Shown here piece by piece: positions 51,208 to 59,475 of a stretch of DNA of 64,000 bases. Source of the stretch: Burkholderiales bacterium (GTDB lineage Bacteria; Pseudomonadota; Gammaproteobacteria; Burkholderiales; SG8-41). The stretch's first letter is position 1, and every line of letters begins with the position of its first letter. The position numbers and the translations under genes were made by a program. The DNA is taken from contig DATAJS010000025.1 of the NCBI GenBank assembly GCA_036262035.1, forward strand, positions 62,001 through 126,000. The letters are read 5' to 3'. Below the pieces are notes generated by a model that did no database searches, had not been told where the DNA came from, and was given only the letters and a program-made list of their open reading frames with translations.

Positions 51208-51924
51208 ATGGAACCACCCTTCGAACGTCCGCAGGCCGGCGCGGTGCCGCCGCTCGATCATCAGATCGGGGTGGTCGATGCGATCGTGCTCGCGGTGGGT
51301 GAAGGAGCAAGCGCTTACCTCGTGCGCGAGGTCTGGAAAGGACACTCGACAGCCGCCGGCAGCGCGCTTGCGCTCGACACGCGCATGCACGAGCTGCTCG
51401 GCTATGAGCCTGTGAACGGCGGCGAGGTCGTGCTCTTCCTGCTCGCCGGCAAGCCTCTGGAAGTGCTGCCGGTCGTGGGCGGCCGCGTCGTCTATGCGCC
51501 GCACGATGCGTCGGTGCAGGAGACGCTTGCCGCGCCGCAACTGAAGGAGCGCGTGATGGCAACCGCAACGCCGCTCTCGCAACCGCTGCCGCCTTCCGGT
51601 GTGCGCATCGCGCTGCGTGTCGCGTTCACCGGCGTCAAAGGCATGCCGGTGCTCGCGCTCGCCCATAACAATGCGGCTCCGCTGCTCGTGCTGTTCGAGG
51701 ACCATCTCGTGCAGCGGGTGATCTTCAGGCGCGAGCGCAAGTACTCGGAGATCGAACAGGTCGACGTGTCGCGCACCGACAGCGACAACCTCGAGATCGC
51801 CTACCGCGGACGCACGCTCACGTTCGCGGCGAAGATGGCGCAGAGCGACCTGGTCGAAGTGCTGCGGTTCTTCCAGCGGAAAGGCGTGACGCTCGGGGAA
51901 GGGGCGGCACGGCGGGTGCGCTAA
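51208..51924 (+). CDS. Hypothetical protein
   Basis: A 238-residue cytoplasmic protein beginning MEPPFERPQAGAVPPLDHQI. The first half has a small beta-rich domain (VVDAIVLAVGEGASAYLVRE, GGEVVLFLLAGKPLEVLPVV), the second a domain with LLVLFEDHLVQRVIFRRERK and YSEIEQVDVSRTDSDNLEI, which reads like a PH-like or membrane-surface fold. I do not recognise a family. It is divergent from the histidine kinase with a 57-base gap, so the two may share regulation. Confidence 0.68.
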   Translation: MEPPFERPQAGAVPPLDHQIGVVDAIVLAVGEGASAYLVREVWKGHSTAAGSALALDTRMHELLGYEPVNGGEVVLFLLAGKPLEVLPVVGGRVVYAPHDASVQETLAAPQLKERVMATATPLSQPLPPSGVRIALRVAFTGVKGMPVLALAHNNAAPLLVLFEDHLVQRVIFRRERKYSEIEQVDVSRTDSDNLEIAYRGRTLTFAAKMAQSDLVEVLRFFQRKGVTLGEGAARRVR

Positions 51925-51934
51925 GGCCTCTCTG

Positions 51935-52062
51935 ATCGAGTCATCGCGAGGAGCGAAGCGACGTGGCGATCTCGTGGCGCACGCAACGGACGCTCCGGGG
52001 ATTGCTTCGTCCCCCGGATGCTGTTCCGGGCTTCGGCCTGGCGCTCCTCCTCGCAATGACAT
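51935..52062. repeat. Family B repeat pair
   Basis: GAGTCATCGCGAGGAGCGAA with GCGACGTGGCGATCTCGTGG, and the right arm GGGGATTGCTTCGTCC with TCCTCGCAATGACA. It fills the gap between the hypothetical gene and the threonine-synthase-like gene. Confidence 0.8.
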
Positions 52063-52107
52063 TCGCGTCCGCGCTATGCTTCCTCAAACGACGACCGGGG
52101 AGCAGCG

Positions 52108-53304
52108 ATGAACCTCACCCATCTCGAGGTCGTGCCGGGCGGCGGGCAGGTCTCGCCCGACAGGCCGGTCAACGCGAAGCCCGGCACGATGCTCTACGCG
52201 CGCTACGATCTCGCACGGATCAAGGGCGAGGTCACACCGCAGGACATCGCCCAAGGCCCCGCATCCCTGTGGCGGTATGCGCCGCTGCTCCCGGTAAAGG
52301 ATCCGAAGAACGTCGTCACGCTGAGCGAAGGCTGGACGCCGCTGCTGCGCGCGGACCGGCTCGCGAAGGCGATCGGCTGCGGCGAGCTGTGGGTGAAGGA
52401 CGAAGGGCGCAATCCCAGCGGCACGTTCAAGGACCGCGGCGCGTCGGTCGCGCTGAGCCGCTATCGCGAGCTCGGGGTCGAGACGGTGGCGCTGAACAGC
52501 TCGGGCAACGCGGGCGCGTCGTGGGCGCTGTACGCGGCGCGCGCGGGGCTGGGCTGCACGACGATACTCCCCACCGACGCGCAGCCGTCGAGCCGCCGCC
52601 AGTGCGACCTCGCCGGCGCGCGCAGCTATTACGTCGCCGACTGGCACCGCGCCGGCGCGATCGTCGCGCAGACGTGCGCGGAGCACGGCTGGCTCGACGT
52701 GAACACGCTCAGGGAGCCGTATCGCACCGAAGGCAAGAAGACGATGGGGCTCGAGATCGCCGAGCAGCTCGGCTGGCAATTGCCCGACGTCGTCGTCTAC
52801 CCGATGGGCGGGGGCCTGGGCGCGATCGCGATCTGGAAAGCGTTCGAGGAGCTGCTCGCGCTCGGCTGGGTGCAAGGGCGCATGCCGAAGCTCGTCGTCA
52901 CGCAGTTCGCCGGCTGCGCGCCGGTGGTGGCGGCGTTCGACGCCGGCCGCGACGAGGTGACGCCGTGGGGCGCGATGGACGTGCCGCCCGGCGGGCTCAA
53001 GTCGCCCAACCCGCCGGCGGGACGCGCGGTGCTGGCGATCCTGAAGCGGCACGGCGGCGCGGCGATCGCGGTCAGCACCGCGGACGCGATCCGCGAGGCC
53101 GCGGCGCTGACTTTCAGCGAAGGCATCTTCGCGTGCCCCGAGAGCGCGACCACGATCGCGGGCATCCGCCAGGCGCTCGCGCGCGGCATCATCGACAAGT
53201 CCGAGCGCGTCGTCGCGGTGTCGACGGGCTCGGGCCTCAAATCGATACCGACGCTGCCGGCGACGCCGGAGCGGCTGATCGCTTCCGCGGGAGACATCCG
53301 ATGA
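52108..53304 (+). CDS. Threonine-synthase-like PLP enzyme
   Basis: A 398-residue fold-type II pyridoxal-phosphate enzyme. The PLP lysine lies in NPSGTFKDRGAS, the substrate loop in LNSSGNAGASWALYAARAGL, and the phosphate-binding glycine loop in YPMGGGLGAIAIWKAFEEL. The sequence is nearest to threonine synthase but is catabolic-looking in context: it overlaps the Bug 10 start by four bases. A role as a threonine synthase paralogue, a threonine/serine-type lyase or a phospho-amino-acid lyase cannot be separated by sequence alone. Confidence 0.9.
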   Translation: MNLTHLEVVPGGGQVSPDRPVNAKPGTMLYARYDLARIKGEVTPQDIAQGPASLWRYAPLLPVKDPKNVVTLSEGWTPLLRADRLAKAIGCGELWVKDEGRNPSGTFKDRGASVALSRYRELGVETVALNSSGNAGASWALYAARAGLGCTTILPTDAQPSSRRQCDLAGARSYYVADWHRAGAIVAQTCAEHGWLDVNTLREPYRTEGKKTMGLEIAEQLGWQLPDVVVYPMGGGLGAIAIWKAFEELLALGWVQGRMPKLVVTQFAGCAPVVAAFDAGRDEVTPWGAMDVPPGGLKSPNPPAGRAVLAILKRHGGAAIAVSTADAIREAAALTFSEGIFACPESATTIAGIRQALARGIIDKSERVVAVSTGSGLKSIPTLPATPERLIASAGDIR

Positions 53305-54263
53305 GAACGCACCTGATCGTCGCTCTGGCAGCCGCGGCCTGCGCCATTCACGCCCACGCGGCGGGCTATCCCGACCGCCCCATCCGCCTCGTCGTGCCGT
53401 TCGGTCCGGGCGGCGGCTCCGATTACGTCGGACGGCTCGTCGGCGTGAAGCTCGGCGAGCAGATGGGCCAGCAGGTGGTGGTCGACAACCGGCCGGGCGC
53501 GGCGTCGCTCGTCGGCACCGAGATCGTCGCGCGCGCCGCGCCGGACGGCTACACGCTGTGCCTGTGCGACGTCGGCTTCACGATCAACCCGCTCTATTAC
53601 AGGAAGACGAGCTACGACCCGCTGAAGGATTTCGACCCGGTGACGGTCGTCGCGGAGACGCCGTACATCCTCGTCGTCAGCTCGAGCCTGCCGTACGCGA
53701 CCAGCATCAAGGACTTCATCGCCGCGGCGAAAGCGGCGCCGGGCAAGATCAACATCGGGTCGGCCGGCAGCGGCAGCGGCACGCATTTCTCGGGCGAGCT
53801 CTTCAAGCAGCGCGCCGGCATCGTCGCGACGCACGTGCCTTACAAGAGCGCCGGGCTGTCGACGACCGACGTCGCGGCCGGCCAGATCCAGGCGACGATG
53901 AGCACCGCCCCTGCGGCGATGCCGCTCGTCAAAGGCGGGCGGGTGAAGATCCTCGCGTCGGCGGGCGCCAGGCGCAGCGCGCTCATGCCCGACGTGCCGA
54001 CGTTCGCCGAGAGCGGCGTCAGCGGCGTGGTCGTGACGAACTGGTACAGCATCATGTCGGTCGGCGGCACGCCCAAGCCCGTGATCGCGCGGCTGCACCA
54101 GGAGCTCACCCGCGCCGTCGCCGCGCCCGACATGCGCGAGCGCCTCGCCAACGCCGCGCTCGAGCCCGCGCCGAACACGCCCGAGCAGTTCAGGCAGCTG
54201 ATCGCGAACGAGCTCAAGCGCTGGGCGCAGGTGATGAAGGACGCGGGGATCAAGCAGGAGTGA
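53301..54263 (+). CDS. Bug-family substrate-binding protein (Bug 10)
   Basis: A 320-residue receptor with a clear leader (MRTHLIVALAAAACAIHAHA before AGYPDRPIRLVV). Loops are PFGPGGGSDYVGR and VDNRPGAASLVG; the lobe motif is HVPYKSAGLSTTD. The ATG overlaps the stop of the PLP enzyme (ATGA), a strong sign that receptor and enzyme serve the same compound. A family C repeat follows directly after the stop. Confidence 0.94.
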   Translation: MRTHLIVALAAAACAIHAHAAGYPDRPIRLVVPFGPGGGSDYVGRLVGVKLGEQMGQQVVVDNRPGAASLVGTEIVARAAPDGYTLCLCDVGFTINPLYYRKTSYDPLKDFDPVTVVAETPYILVVSSSLPYATSIKDFIAAAKAAPGKINIGSAGSGSGTHFSGELFKQRAGIVATHVPYKSAGLSTTDVAAGQIQATMSTAPAAMPLVKGGRVKILASAGARRSALMPDVPTFAESGVSGVVVTNWYSIMSVGGTPKPVIARLHQELTRAVAAPDMRERLANAALEPAPNTPEQFRQLIANELKRWAQVMKDAGIKQE

Positions 54264-54265
54264 TT

Positions 54266-54362
54266 CGTCATTCCCGACCCCGCGATAGCGGGAGCGGATC
54301 GGGAATCCATTTCACGACCTGTGCCCGAGGAAAATGGATTCCCGCCTGCGCGGGAATGACGA
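54266..54362. repeat. Family C inverted repeat pair
   Basis: GTCATTCCCGACCCCGCG, then GCGGGAGCGGATCGGGAATC with CATTT, facing AAAATGGATTCCCGCCTGCG with CGGGAATGACG. It separates Bug 10 from Bug 11 and could act as a transcript-end or attenuation structure. Confidence 0.8.
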
Positions 54363-54428
54363 CTCGTTCGCGTCCGCGTTGTCATGTACAGTCGTCTCGT
54401 TTCAGAAACCCAGAACAGGATTTGCCTC

Positions 54429-55394
54429 GTGTCGAAACTCGCTGCCCGCTTCGTTTCCCCGGCGTTCGTGCTGTGTGCCTGCTCCGCGTTCGCCGCGGAC
54501 AACTATCCCGCCCGCCCCATCCGCATCGTCGATCCGTTCTCGCCGGGCGGGAGCACCGAAGCTCAGGCGCGCGCGCTCGCGCAGAAGCTCAACGAAGCGT
54601 GGGGCCAGCCGGTGGTCATCGACGCGCGGCCGGGCGCGGGGAGCTCGCTGGGCTCTTCGGTCGTGGCGCAGGCGACGCCCGACGGCTACACGCTGCTCAT
54701 GAACAACGTCGGGCTCGTGACGTCGGCGCTGCTCGCGAAGAGGCCGCCGTACGAGCCCACGAAGGATTTCGCGGGCGTGATCATGACCGGCACCCAGCCG
54801 CAGTTCATCGTCGTGAATCCGTCGCTGCCGTCGACGCTGAAAGAGTTCATCGCGTACGCCAAGGCGAATCCGGGCAAGGTGAACTTCGGATCGTCGGGCG
54901 TGGGCGGCAGCAGCCATCTCTCGATGGAGTATTTCAAGATCGCGACCGGCACCGACCTCACGCACGTGCCGTACAAGGGCAGCAACCCGTCGGCGACCGC
55001 GATCATCGCGGGCGAGATCCAGATGGGGTCGTTCTCGGGGAACTCGGTGCTGCCCCATATTCGGTCGGGGAAGATGCGCGCGCTCGCGGTGACGACGCTG
55101 AAGCGCGCCGCGGTGATGCCCGAGGTGCCGACGGCCGACGAGCAGGGGCTCAAAGGCTACGAGGTCGTCACGTGGGGCGGGATCTTCGCGCCGGCGAAGA
55201 CGCCGCCGGCGATCGTCGCGAAGCTCAATCAGCAGATGAACGCTGCGTTGCAGACCGCGGACGTGAAGGAGCGGTATGCGAGGATCGGGGTCGATGTCTC
55301 CGGCGGCGCGCCGGCGGTGCTGAACAAGCTGCTGGCGTCGGAGCAGAAGCGGTGGGGGAAGGTCGTTGCAGACGCGAAGATTCCGAAGGAGTGA
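54429..55394 (+). CDS. Bug-family substrate-binding protein (Bug 11)
   Basis: A 321-residue receptor. GTG at 54429 is preferred over the ATG at 54384: AGGA lies eight bases upstream, the leader then reads MSKLAARFVSPAFVLCACSA with cleavage before ADNYPARPIRIV, and total length fits the family. Loops are PFSPGGSTEAQAR (with Glu-Ala where most have Asp-Ile) and IDARPGAGSSLG, which departs from the usual (V/I)DNR. The ligand pocket is therefore likely distinct. Confidence 0.92.
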   Translation: MSKLAARFVSPAFVLCACSAFAADNYPARPIRIVDPFSPGGSTEAQARALAQKLNEAWGQPVVIDARPGAGSSLGSSVVAQATPDGYTLLMNNVGLVTSALLAKRPPYEPTKDFAGVIMTGTQPQFIVVNPSLPSTLKEFIAYAKANPGKVNFGSSGVGGSSHLSMEYFKIATGTDLTHVPYKGSNPSATAIIAGEIQMGSFSGNSVLPHIRSGKMRALAVTTLKRAAVMPEVPTADEQGLKGYEVVTWGGIFAPAKTPPAIVAKLNQQMNAALQTADVKERYARIGVDVSGGAPAVLNKLLASEQKRWGKVVADAKIPKE

Positions 55395-55400
55395 ACGTCA

Positions 55401-55531
55401 AGATGGATTCCCGCCTCCGCGGGAATGACGAAGGGCAGGAGTTCGCGGGATGACGAGGGACCGCCTCCGCGGGAATGACGAAGGGCAGGAGTTCGCGGGA
55501 TAACGAGGGGCCGGACTTCGCGGGAATGACG
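55401..55531. repeat. Family C repeat with exact 50-base tandem duplication
   Basis: A unit starting CCGCCTCCGCGGGAATGACG is repeated at 55411-55460 and 55461-55510 with two mismatches, followed by a partial third (ACTTCGCGGGAATGACGAGG). This looks like recent unequal crossing-over or slippage. Confidence 0.85.
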
Positions 55532-55593
55532 AGGGCCTCTCTGTACGGTCGCGTACCGCGTGGCAAGCGAGCGTCCGGTACCATTCGCGCATC

Positions 55594-55863
55594 ATGCCGA
55601 ATCGCACCTGGATTTTTCGTTCCTCTCCCGAGATGCAGGACAACGCGGTCCTGCACCGATGGTGCTGGCGCGCGATCGCGCCGACCGGTGAGATGGCGGT
55701 CGCGAGCCTGACGTTCGCGACGCTCGCAGCATGCGTCGCCGACGCGCAGCTCCACGGTTTCGCGGGCGCGGTCGATCCCGCCGCCGGCATGCTGTCTCCC
55801 GTTCATTACGAGATCCGCGTGAACGGTCCCGAAGTGGTCGCCACGCCGCGCGCTGGCGGATAG
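55594..55863 (+). CDS. Hypothetical protein
   Basis: An 89-residue protein opening MPNRTWIFRSSPEMQDNAVL and containing CWRAIAPTGEMAVASLTFAT. It has no signal peptide or known domain. It starts 60 bases after the repeat array and ends 45 bases before the amidase gene on the same strand. The amino-acid composition is protein-like, so I regard it as a real small gene. Confidence 0.6.
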   Translation: MPNRTWIFRSSPEMQDNAVLHRWCWRAIAPTGEMAVASLTFATLAACVADAQLHGFAGAVDPAAGMLSPVHYEIRVNGPEVVATPRAGG

Positions 55864-55908
55864 GCGTTGCGGCTATGATGGTGTGGTCGGAGACTTCCCC
55901 ACACCCTC

Positions 55909-57171
55909 ATGAACACCCATCGATATTCCGCTACTGAAGCATCGGCGCTGTTAGCAAACGGCAAGCTCACCGCCGTCCGGCTCGCCGAGGACTGCCTCGC
56001 GCAGGTCGCCGCGCGCGAGGAAGCAGTCCAGGCGTGGTCCTTCATCGATCCGCAGCAGGTCCTGGCGGACGCACGCGCGCGCGATTCGGAAAAACCGCGC
56101 GGCCCGCTGCACGGCATTCCGGTCGCGGTGAAGGACATCATCGACACGGCGGACATGCCGACCACGTACGGCTCGCCGATCTACGCCGGCTATCGGCCGC
56201 GCATCGATGCGGCGTGCGTCGCGCTGCTGAAGCAGGCCGGCGCGGTGATCATGGGCAAGACGGTGACCGCCGAGTTCGCGATGTCGCATCCGGGGCCGAC
56301 GCGCAATCCGCACAATCCCGCGCACACGCCCGGCGGCTCGTCGAGCGGCTCGGCCGCGGCGGTCGCGGATTTCATGGCGCCGCTCGCGCTGGGCACGCAG
56401 ACCGGCGGCTCGGTGCTGCGGCCGGCGGCGTTCTGCGGGATCGTCGGTTTCAAGCCGTCCTTCGACGCGATCAGCCCGATCGGCGTCAAAGCCAATACCA
56501 AGTCGTTCGACACCGTGGGGCTGATGGGCCGCAGCGTCGGCGACGTCGCGCTCGCGCTCTCGGTGATGACGGGATCGCGCTTCGAGCTGCCCGCGGTCGA
56601 CAAGCCGCGCATCGGCTTCTATCGCACGCTCCACTGGGACAAGGCGGACGCGGCGACGCAATCGGCGCTCGAGGGCGCGGCGTCACAGCTCGCGAAAGCC
56701 GGCGCGCGCGTGAGCGAGGTCACGCTGCCCGCCCGGTTCGAGGAGCTCCTGCGTGCGCGCAACGCGGTCGGCGCGTTCGAATCCTCGCGCGCGCTCGCGT
56801 GGGAGCGGGCGAATCACGAAGAGCAGATCGCGGTGCGCGAGAAGCTTCGCAAGTCCGACGCGGTCACGTTCGACGAATACGTCGCCGCGCAGAAGGTGCT
56901 CGACGAATGCCGTCGCTTGCTCGGCATCGCGTTCAACGATTACGACGCCCTGCTCGTCCCGAGCGCGCCGGGCGAGGCCCCGAAAGGCCTGCAATCGACC
57001 GGGGACTCGGTCTTCAACCAGCTGTGGACCGCGCTGCACGTGCCGTGCGTGACGGTGCCGGTGTTCAAGGGGCCGAACGGCCTGCCGATCGGCGCGCAGC
57101 TCGTCGGTCCGTATGGTGGCGATTACCGCACCCTCGGGTGCGCCGGGTGGGCGCAACGCGCCCTGATGTAG
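55909..57171 (+). CDS. Amidase-signature hydrolase
   Basis: A 420-residue amidase with the triad K75 (AVKDIIDTADMPTTYGS), S144 (PGGSSSGSAAAVA) and S168 (GTQTGGSVLRPAAFCG). It differs from the amidase at 22.7 kb in being shorter and lacking the C-terminal extension. PTTYGSPIYAGYRPRID and FKPSFDAISPIGVKANTKS place it in the general AS family; the substrate is unknown. The next gene follows 12 bases later and the MFS transporter after that, so amide uptake and hydrolysis may be linked. Confidence 0.93.
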   Translation: MNTHRYSATEASALLANGKLTAVRLAEDCLAQVAAREEAVQAWSFIDPQQVLADARARDSEKPRGPLHGIPVAVKDIIDTADMPTTYGSPIYAGYRPRIDAACVALLKQAGAVIMGKTVTAEFAMSHPGPTRNPHNPAHTPGGSSSGSAAAVADFMAPLALGTQTGGSVLRPAAFCGIVGFKPSFDAISPIGVKANTKSFDTVGLMGRSVGDVALALSVMTGSRFELPAVDKPRIGFYRTLHWDKADAATQSALEGAASQLAKAGARVSEVTLPARFEELLRARNAVGAFESSRALAWERANHEEQIAVREKLRKSDAVTFDEYVAAQKVLDECRRLLGIAFNDYDALLVPSAPGEAPKGLQSTGDSVFNQLWTALHVPCVTVPVFKGPNGLPIGAQLVGPYGGDYRTLGCAGWAQRALM

Positions 57172-57183
57172 GAGACACGGCGA

Positions 57184-57717
57184 ATGGCGATGGAACGGGC
57201 AGCCGATCAGCAGGACATCGTCGACCAGCTCTACTTCTTCGAAAGCCCGAACCAGGGCGATACGCGCTGCCTCATCCTCGCCCACGGCGGGCAGTTGCGC
57301 GGAGACGACCAGTTCAACCTCAACGGCATCACCATGAAGTTCTTCGTCGAGCACGGCGAAGCGCTCGAATCGAACACCGCGCGGCTCGTGCTCGGCCTGC
57401 CGCGCGTCAACGAGGCCAGCCCTTGCCGCGACTACTCGCTGGCGAAGTTCCTCGGATCGCACGGCGACGGCAAGACCTACACCCAGCTTCGCGACCTCAT
57501 GCTGGTTCGCTACGGCGCTTCGCCCAATCTCTGCCCGCACATCGTCAGCGTTCGCAACCGGTCGATCTTCAAGGCGGGGAAGATCATCAAGCTGAGCGAA
57601 GCGATCAGGCTCGTCACCGCGCACCGGCCGGCGATCAACGAGTTCTGGATCGGCGGCTGCCGCGGCGAGCACAAGGGCAAATGGTCGTACGTCAGCAGCC
57701 ATCTGTGGGGAGGCTGA
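57184..57717 (+). CDS. Putative Stv-like adhesin-domain protein
   Basis: A 177-residue cytoplasmic protein with CLILAHGGQLRGDDQFNLN, ITMKFFVEHGEALESN, YSLAKFLGSHGDGKTYTQL, HIVSVRNRSIFKAGKIIKL and a final WIGGCRGEHKGKWSY. This series of an HGG loop, a hydrophobic strand followed by HG, and a terminal CR resembles the putative adhesin Stv domain seen in effector-like proteins; the match is from memory and tentative. It lies between an amidase and a transporter gene on the same strand without obvious functional fit. Confidence 0.6.
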   Translation: MAMERAADQQDIVDQLYFFESPNQGDTRCLILAHGGQLRGDDQFNLNGITMKFFVEHGEALESNTARLVLGLPRVNEASPCRDYSLAKFLGSHGDGKTYTQLRDLMLVRYGASPNLCPHIVSVRNRSIFKAGKIIKLSEAIRLVTAHRPAINEFWIGGCRGEHKGKWSYVSSHLWGG

Positions 57718-57778
57718 ATTCGCGCAGCAGCTCGGTATAAGATCGGGCTTGTCCGCCCACGAGTAGAAAAAGGACCAC

Positions 57779-59047
57779 ATGATGGCCCGACCAACGAAGG
57801 CCGGCCTGCACTACGCCTGGATCGTCCTCGGCGCCGCCTGCGTGCTCGCCATCGCCGCGCGCGCCGATTCGGCGGCGTTCGCGGTGTTCGTCGAGCCGCT
57901 GGTCGCGCTGTTCGGATGGAAGCGCGGGGACATCTCGTTCGCGTACGCGCTGGCCTTCCTCCTCGGCCTGCCGGCGACGGTCGCGATGGGATGGCTCGGC
58001 GACCGCTTCGGCGTGCGGCCGCTGATGCTCGGCGCGTCGGTGCTGATCTCGGTCGGCACGGTGCTCATGGGCACGATCACCGAGCTGTGGCAGTTCTATC
58101 TGTACTACGCGCTGTTCGTCGGCTCGATGGGCCACGCGGCGTTCACCGTGCTGCTGCCGGTGATCCTCACGCGCTGGTTCAAGCGCCACATGGGCATCGC
58201 GATCGGCTGCTACTGGGGCGCGCTGGGCGCGGGGCCGGTGCTGTTCGCGCCGCTCTTCAGCTGGATGATCGAGACGCGCGGGTGGCAGAACGCTTTCACG
58301 ACCATCGGCGTGAGCCTGGGATTCGTGCTCTTCGCTTTTTCGCTGCTGATCCGCACCCGGCCCGCCGAAAAAGGACTCACCGCGCTGGGCGATGAAGACG
58401 GCGAGAAGCCGCGCGCGGCCGCAGCGGCGCCTACCGCGAAGCTGCGCGACCTCATGCGCGAGCGGCCGGTGTGGTACCTGATGGGCATCCACCATCTCGG
58501 CTGCGCCGGCCACGCGGTGATCCTCGCGCACGGCGTGTCGATGGCGCACATCGCGGGCGTGCCGATGATCGAAGCCGCGGGCGTGCTCAGCGTGATCGCG
58601 GGCACGTCGGCGTTCAGCCGCTTCGCGTTCTCCATCCTCACCGAGAAATTCGGCGGCCGCTCGTGCCTCACCGTCGCGATGCTCGGGCAAAGCACGTCCG
58701 TCCTGCTCCTGCTCGTCGCGCACGAGCCGTGGCACTTCTATGCGTTCGCCGTGGTCTTCGGGATCTGCTACGGCGGCGAGATGGTCGGCTTCCCGATCAT
58801 CAACCGCCAGCTCTTCGGCGCCAACGCGCCGCTCGGCTCGATCTACTCGTTCCAGATGGTCGGCGCGAGCATCGGCATGGCGCTCGGCGGCTGGCTGGGC
58901 GGACTGCTGTTCGATATGACGGGGACGTATACCGCCTCGATCATCGTCGCTGCGGCGATCGGATACCTGGCCGTGCCGCTGTCGATGTGGCTACCGCGCC
59001 ACGAGCGCGCGCAGGCAGCGCCGGTCAAGGCAGTGGCGCCGGCGTAG
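57779..59047 (+). CDS. Major facilitator superfamily transporter
   Basis: A 422-residue carrier with about 12 hydrophobic helices. The MFS loop 2-3 motif is GWLGDRFGVRPLMLGAS. The sequence AWIVLGAACVLAIAARADSA and GHAAFTVLLPVILTRWFKRH is typical of the monocarboxylate / oxalate:formate antiporter-like group, which moves small carboxylates. The two adjacent ATGs are equivalent. It has a 23-base convergent overlap with the PilZ gene. It may export or import products of the upstream amidase. Confidence 0.92.
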   Translation: MMARPTKAGLHYAWIVLGAACVLAIAARADSAAFAVFVEPLVALFGWKRGDISFAYALAFLLGLPATVAMGWLGDRFGVRPLMLGASVLISVGTVLMGTITELWQFYLYYALFVGSMGHAAFTVLLPVILTRWFKRHMGIAIGCYWGALGAGPVLFAPLFSWMIETRGWQNAFTTIGVSLGFVLFAFSLLIRTRPAEKGLTALGDEDGEKPRAAAAAPTAKLRDLMRERPVWYLMGIHHLGCAGHAVILAHGVSMAHIAGVPMIEAAGVLSVIAGTSAFSRFAFSILTEKFGGRSCLTVAMLGQSTSVLLLLVAHEPWHFYAFAVVFGICYGGEMVGFPIINRQLFGANAPLGSIYSFQMVGASIGMALGGWLGGLLFDMTGTYTASIIVAAAIGYLAVPLSMWLPRHERAQAAPVKAVAPA

Positions 59048-59375
59048 ACGCGGCAGCGGGCGACGCCGCCCTTCTTTCCGCCAGATACGCGAGACACCTT
59101 CCCCGCTCTTCGTCACCGATCCCGGTGACCAGCGCACCGAGGCGCCCCTTGTTGACGTGACGGATCTGCACGGTGCAATGGATCGGCTCGCCGGGCGGAA
59201 ACGGCACGACGAGCTCGATGTGCCCGCCGACCGGCAGCGAGTCCTCCGCTTCGATCAGGAAGCCTTTCTCGCACATGTTGCGCAGCCGGCACGGCGACCT
59301 GCTTGCGCCCACCACCAGCGTCGCGTTGATGTCGATGTCGACCCTTTGCGCCGCTCTCCGCTCGCTCGGCCTCAA
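59025..59375 (-). CDS. PilZ-domain protein
   Basis: A 116-residue single PilZ domain. The R-x(3)-R-type loop is in RPSERRAAQRVDIDINATLV and the D/N-x-S-x-x-G element is altered to CRLRNMCEKGFLIEAEDS; PGEPIHCTVQIRHVNKGRLG follows. PilZ domains bind cyclic-di-GMP, here possibly the signal degraded by the HD-GYP protein at 9.5 kb, though the second motif is not canonical. TTG at 59375 has AGGGGAG ten bases upstream. A GTG at 59408 lies inside the family A repeat and would add 11 repeat-derived residues. Confidence 0.78.
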   Translation of the reverse strand: MRPSERRAAQRVDIDINATLVVGASRSPCRLRNMCEKGFLIEAEDSLPVGGHIELVVPFPPGEPIHCTVQIRHVNKGRLGALVTGIGDEERGRCLAYLAERRAASPAAASTPAPLP

Positions 59376-59394
59376 TTGGTTATTGCTCCCCTTG

Positions 59395-59468
59395 TTGAAA
59401 CCACCCACACCCTAACCCTCCCCCTGAGGGGGAGGGAATCTTTTGGTACTCTCCTGAGGGGGAAGGAA
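59395..59468. repeat. Family A repeat pair
   Basis: AAACCACCCACACCCTAACC with CTCCCCCTGAGGGGGAGGG faces TCTCCTGAGGGGGAAGGAAT. It lies between Bug 12 and the PilZ gene and supplies a possible alternative start for the latter. Confidence 0.8.
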
Positions 59469-59475
59469 TGGACCA

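Noticed and set aside
49423-51924. 833-residue plus-strand frame opposite the histidine kinase
   Set aside because: Only the last 238 codons from 51208 are protein-like; the front is antisense to the kinase.
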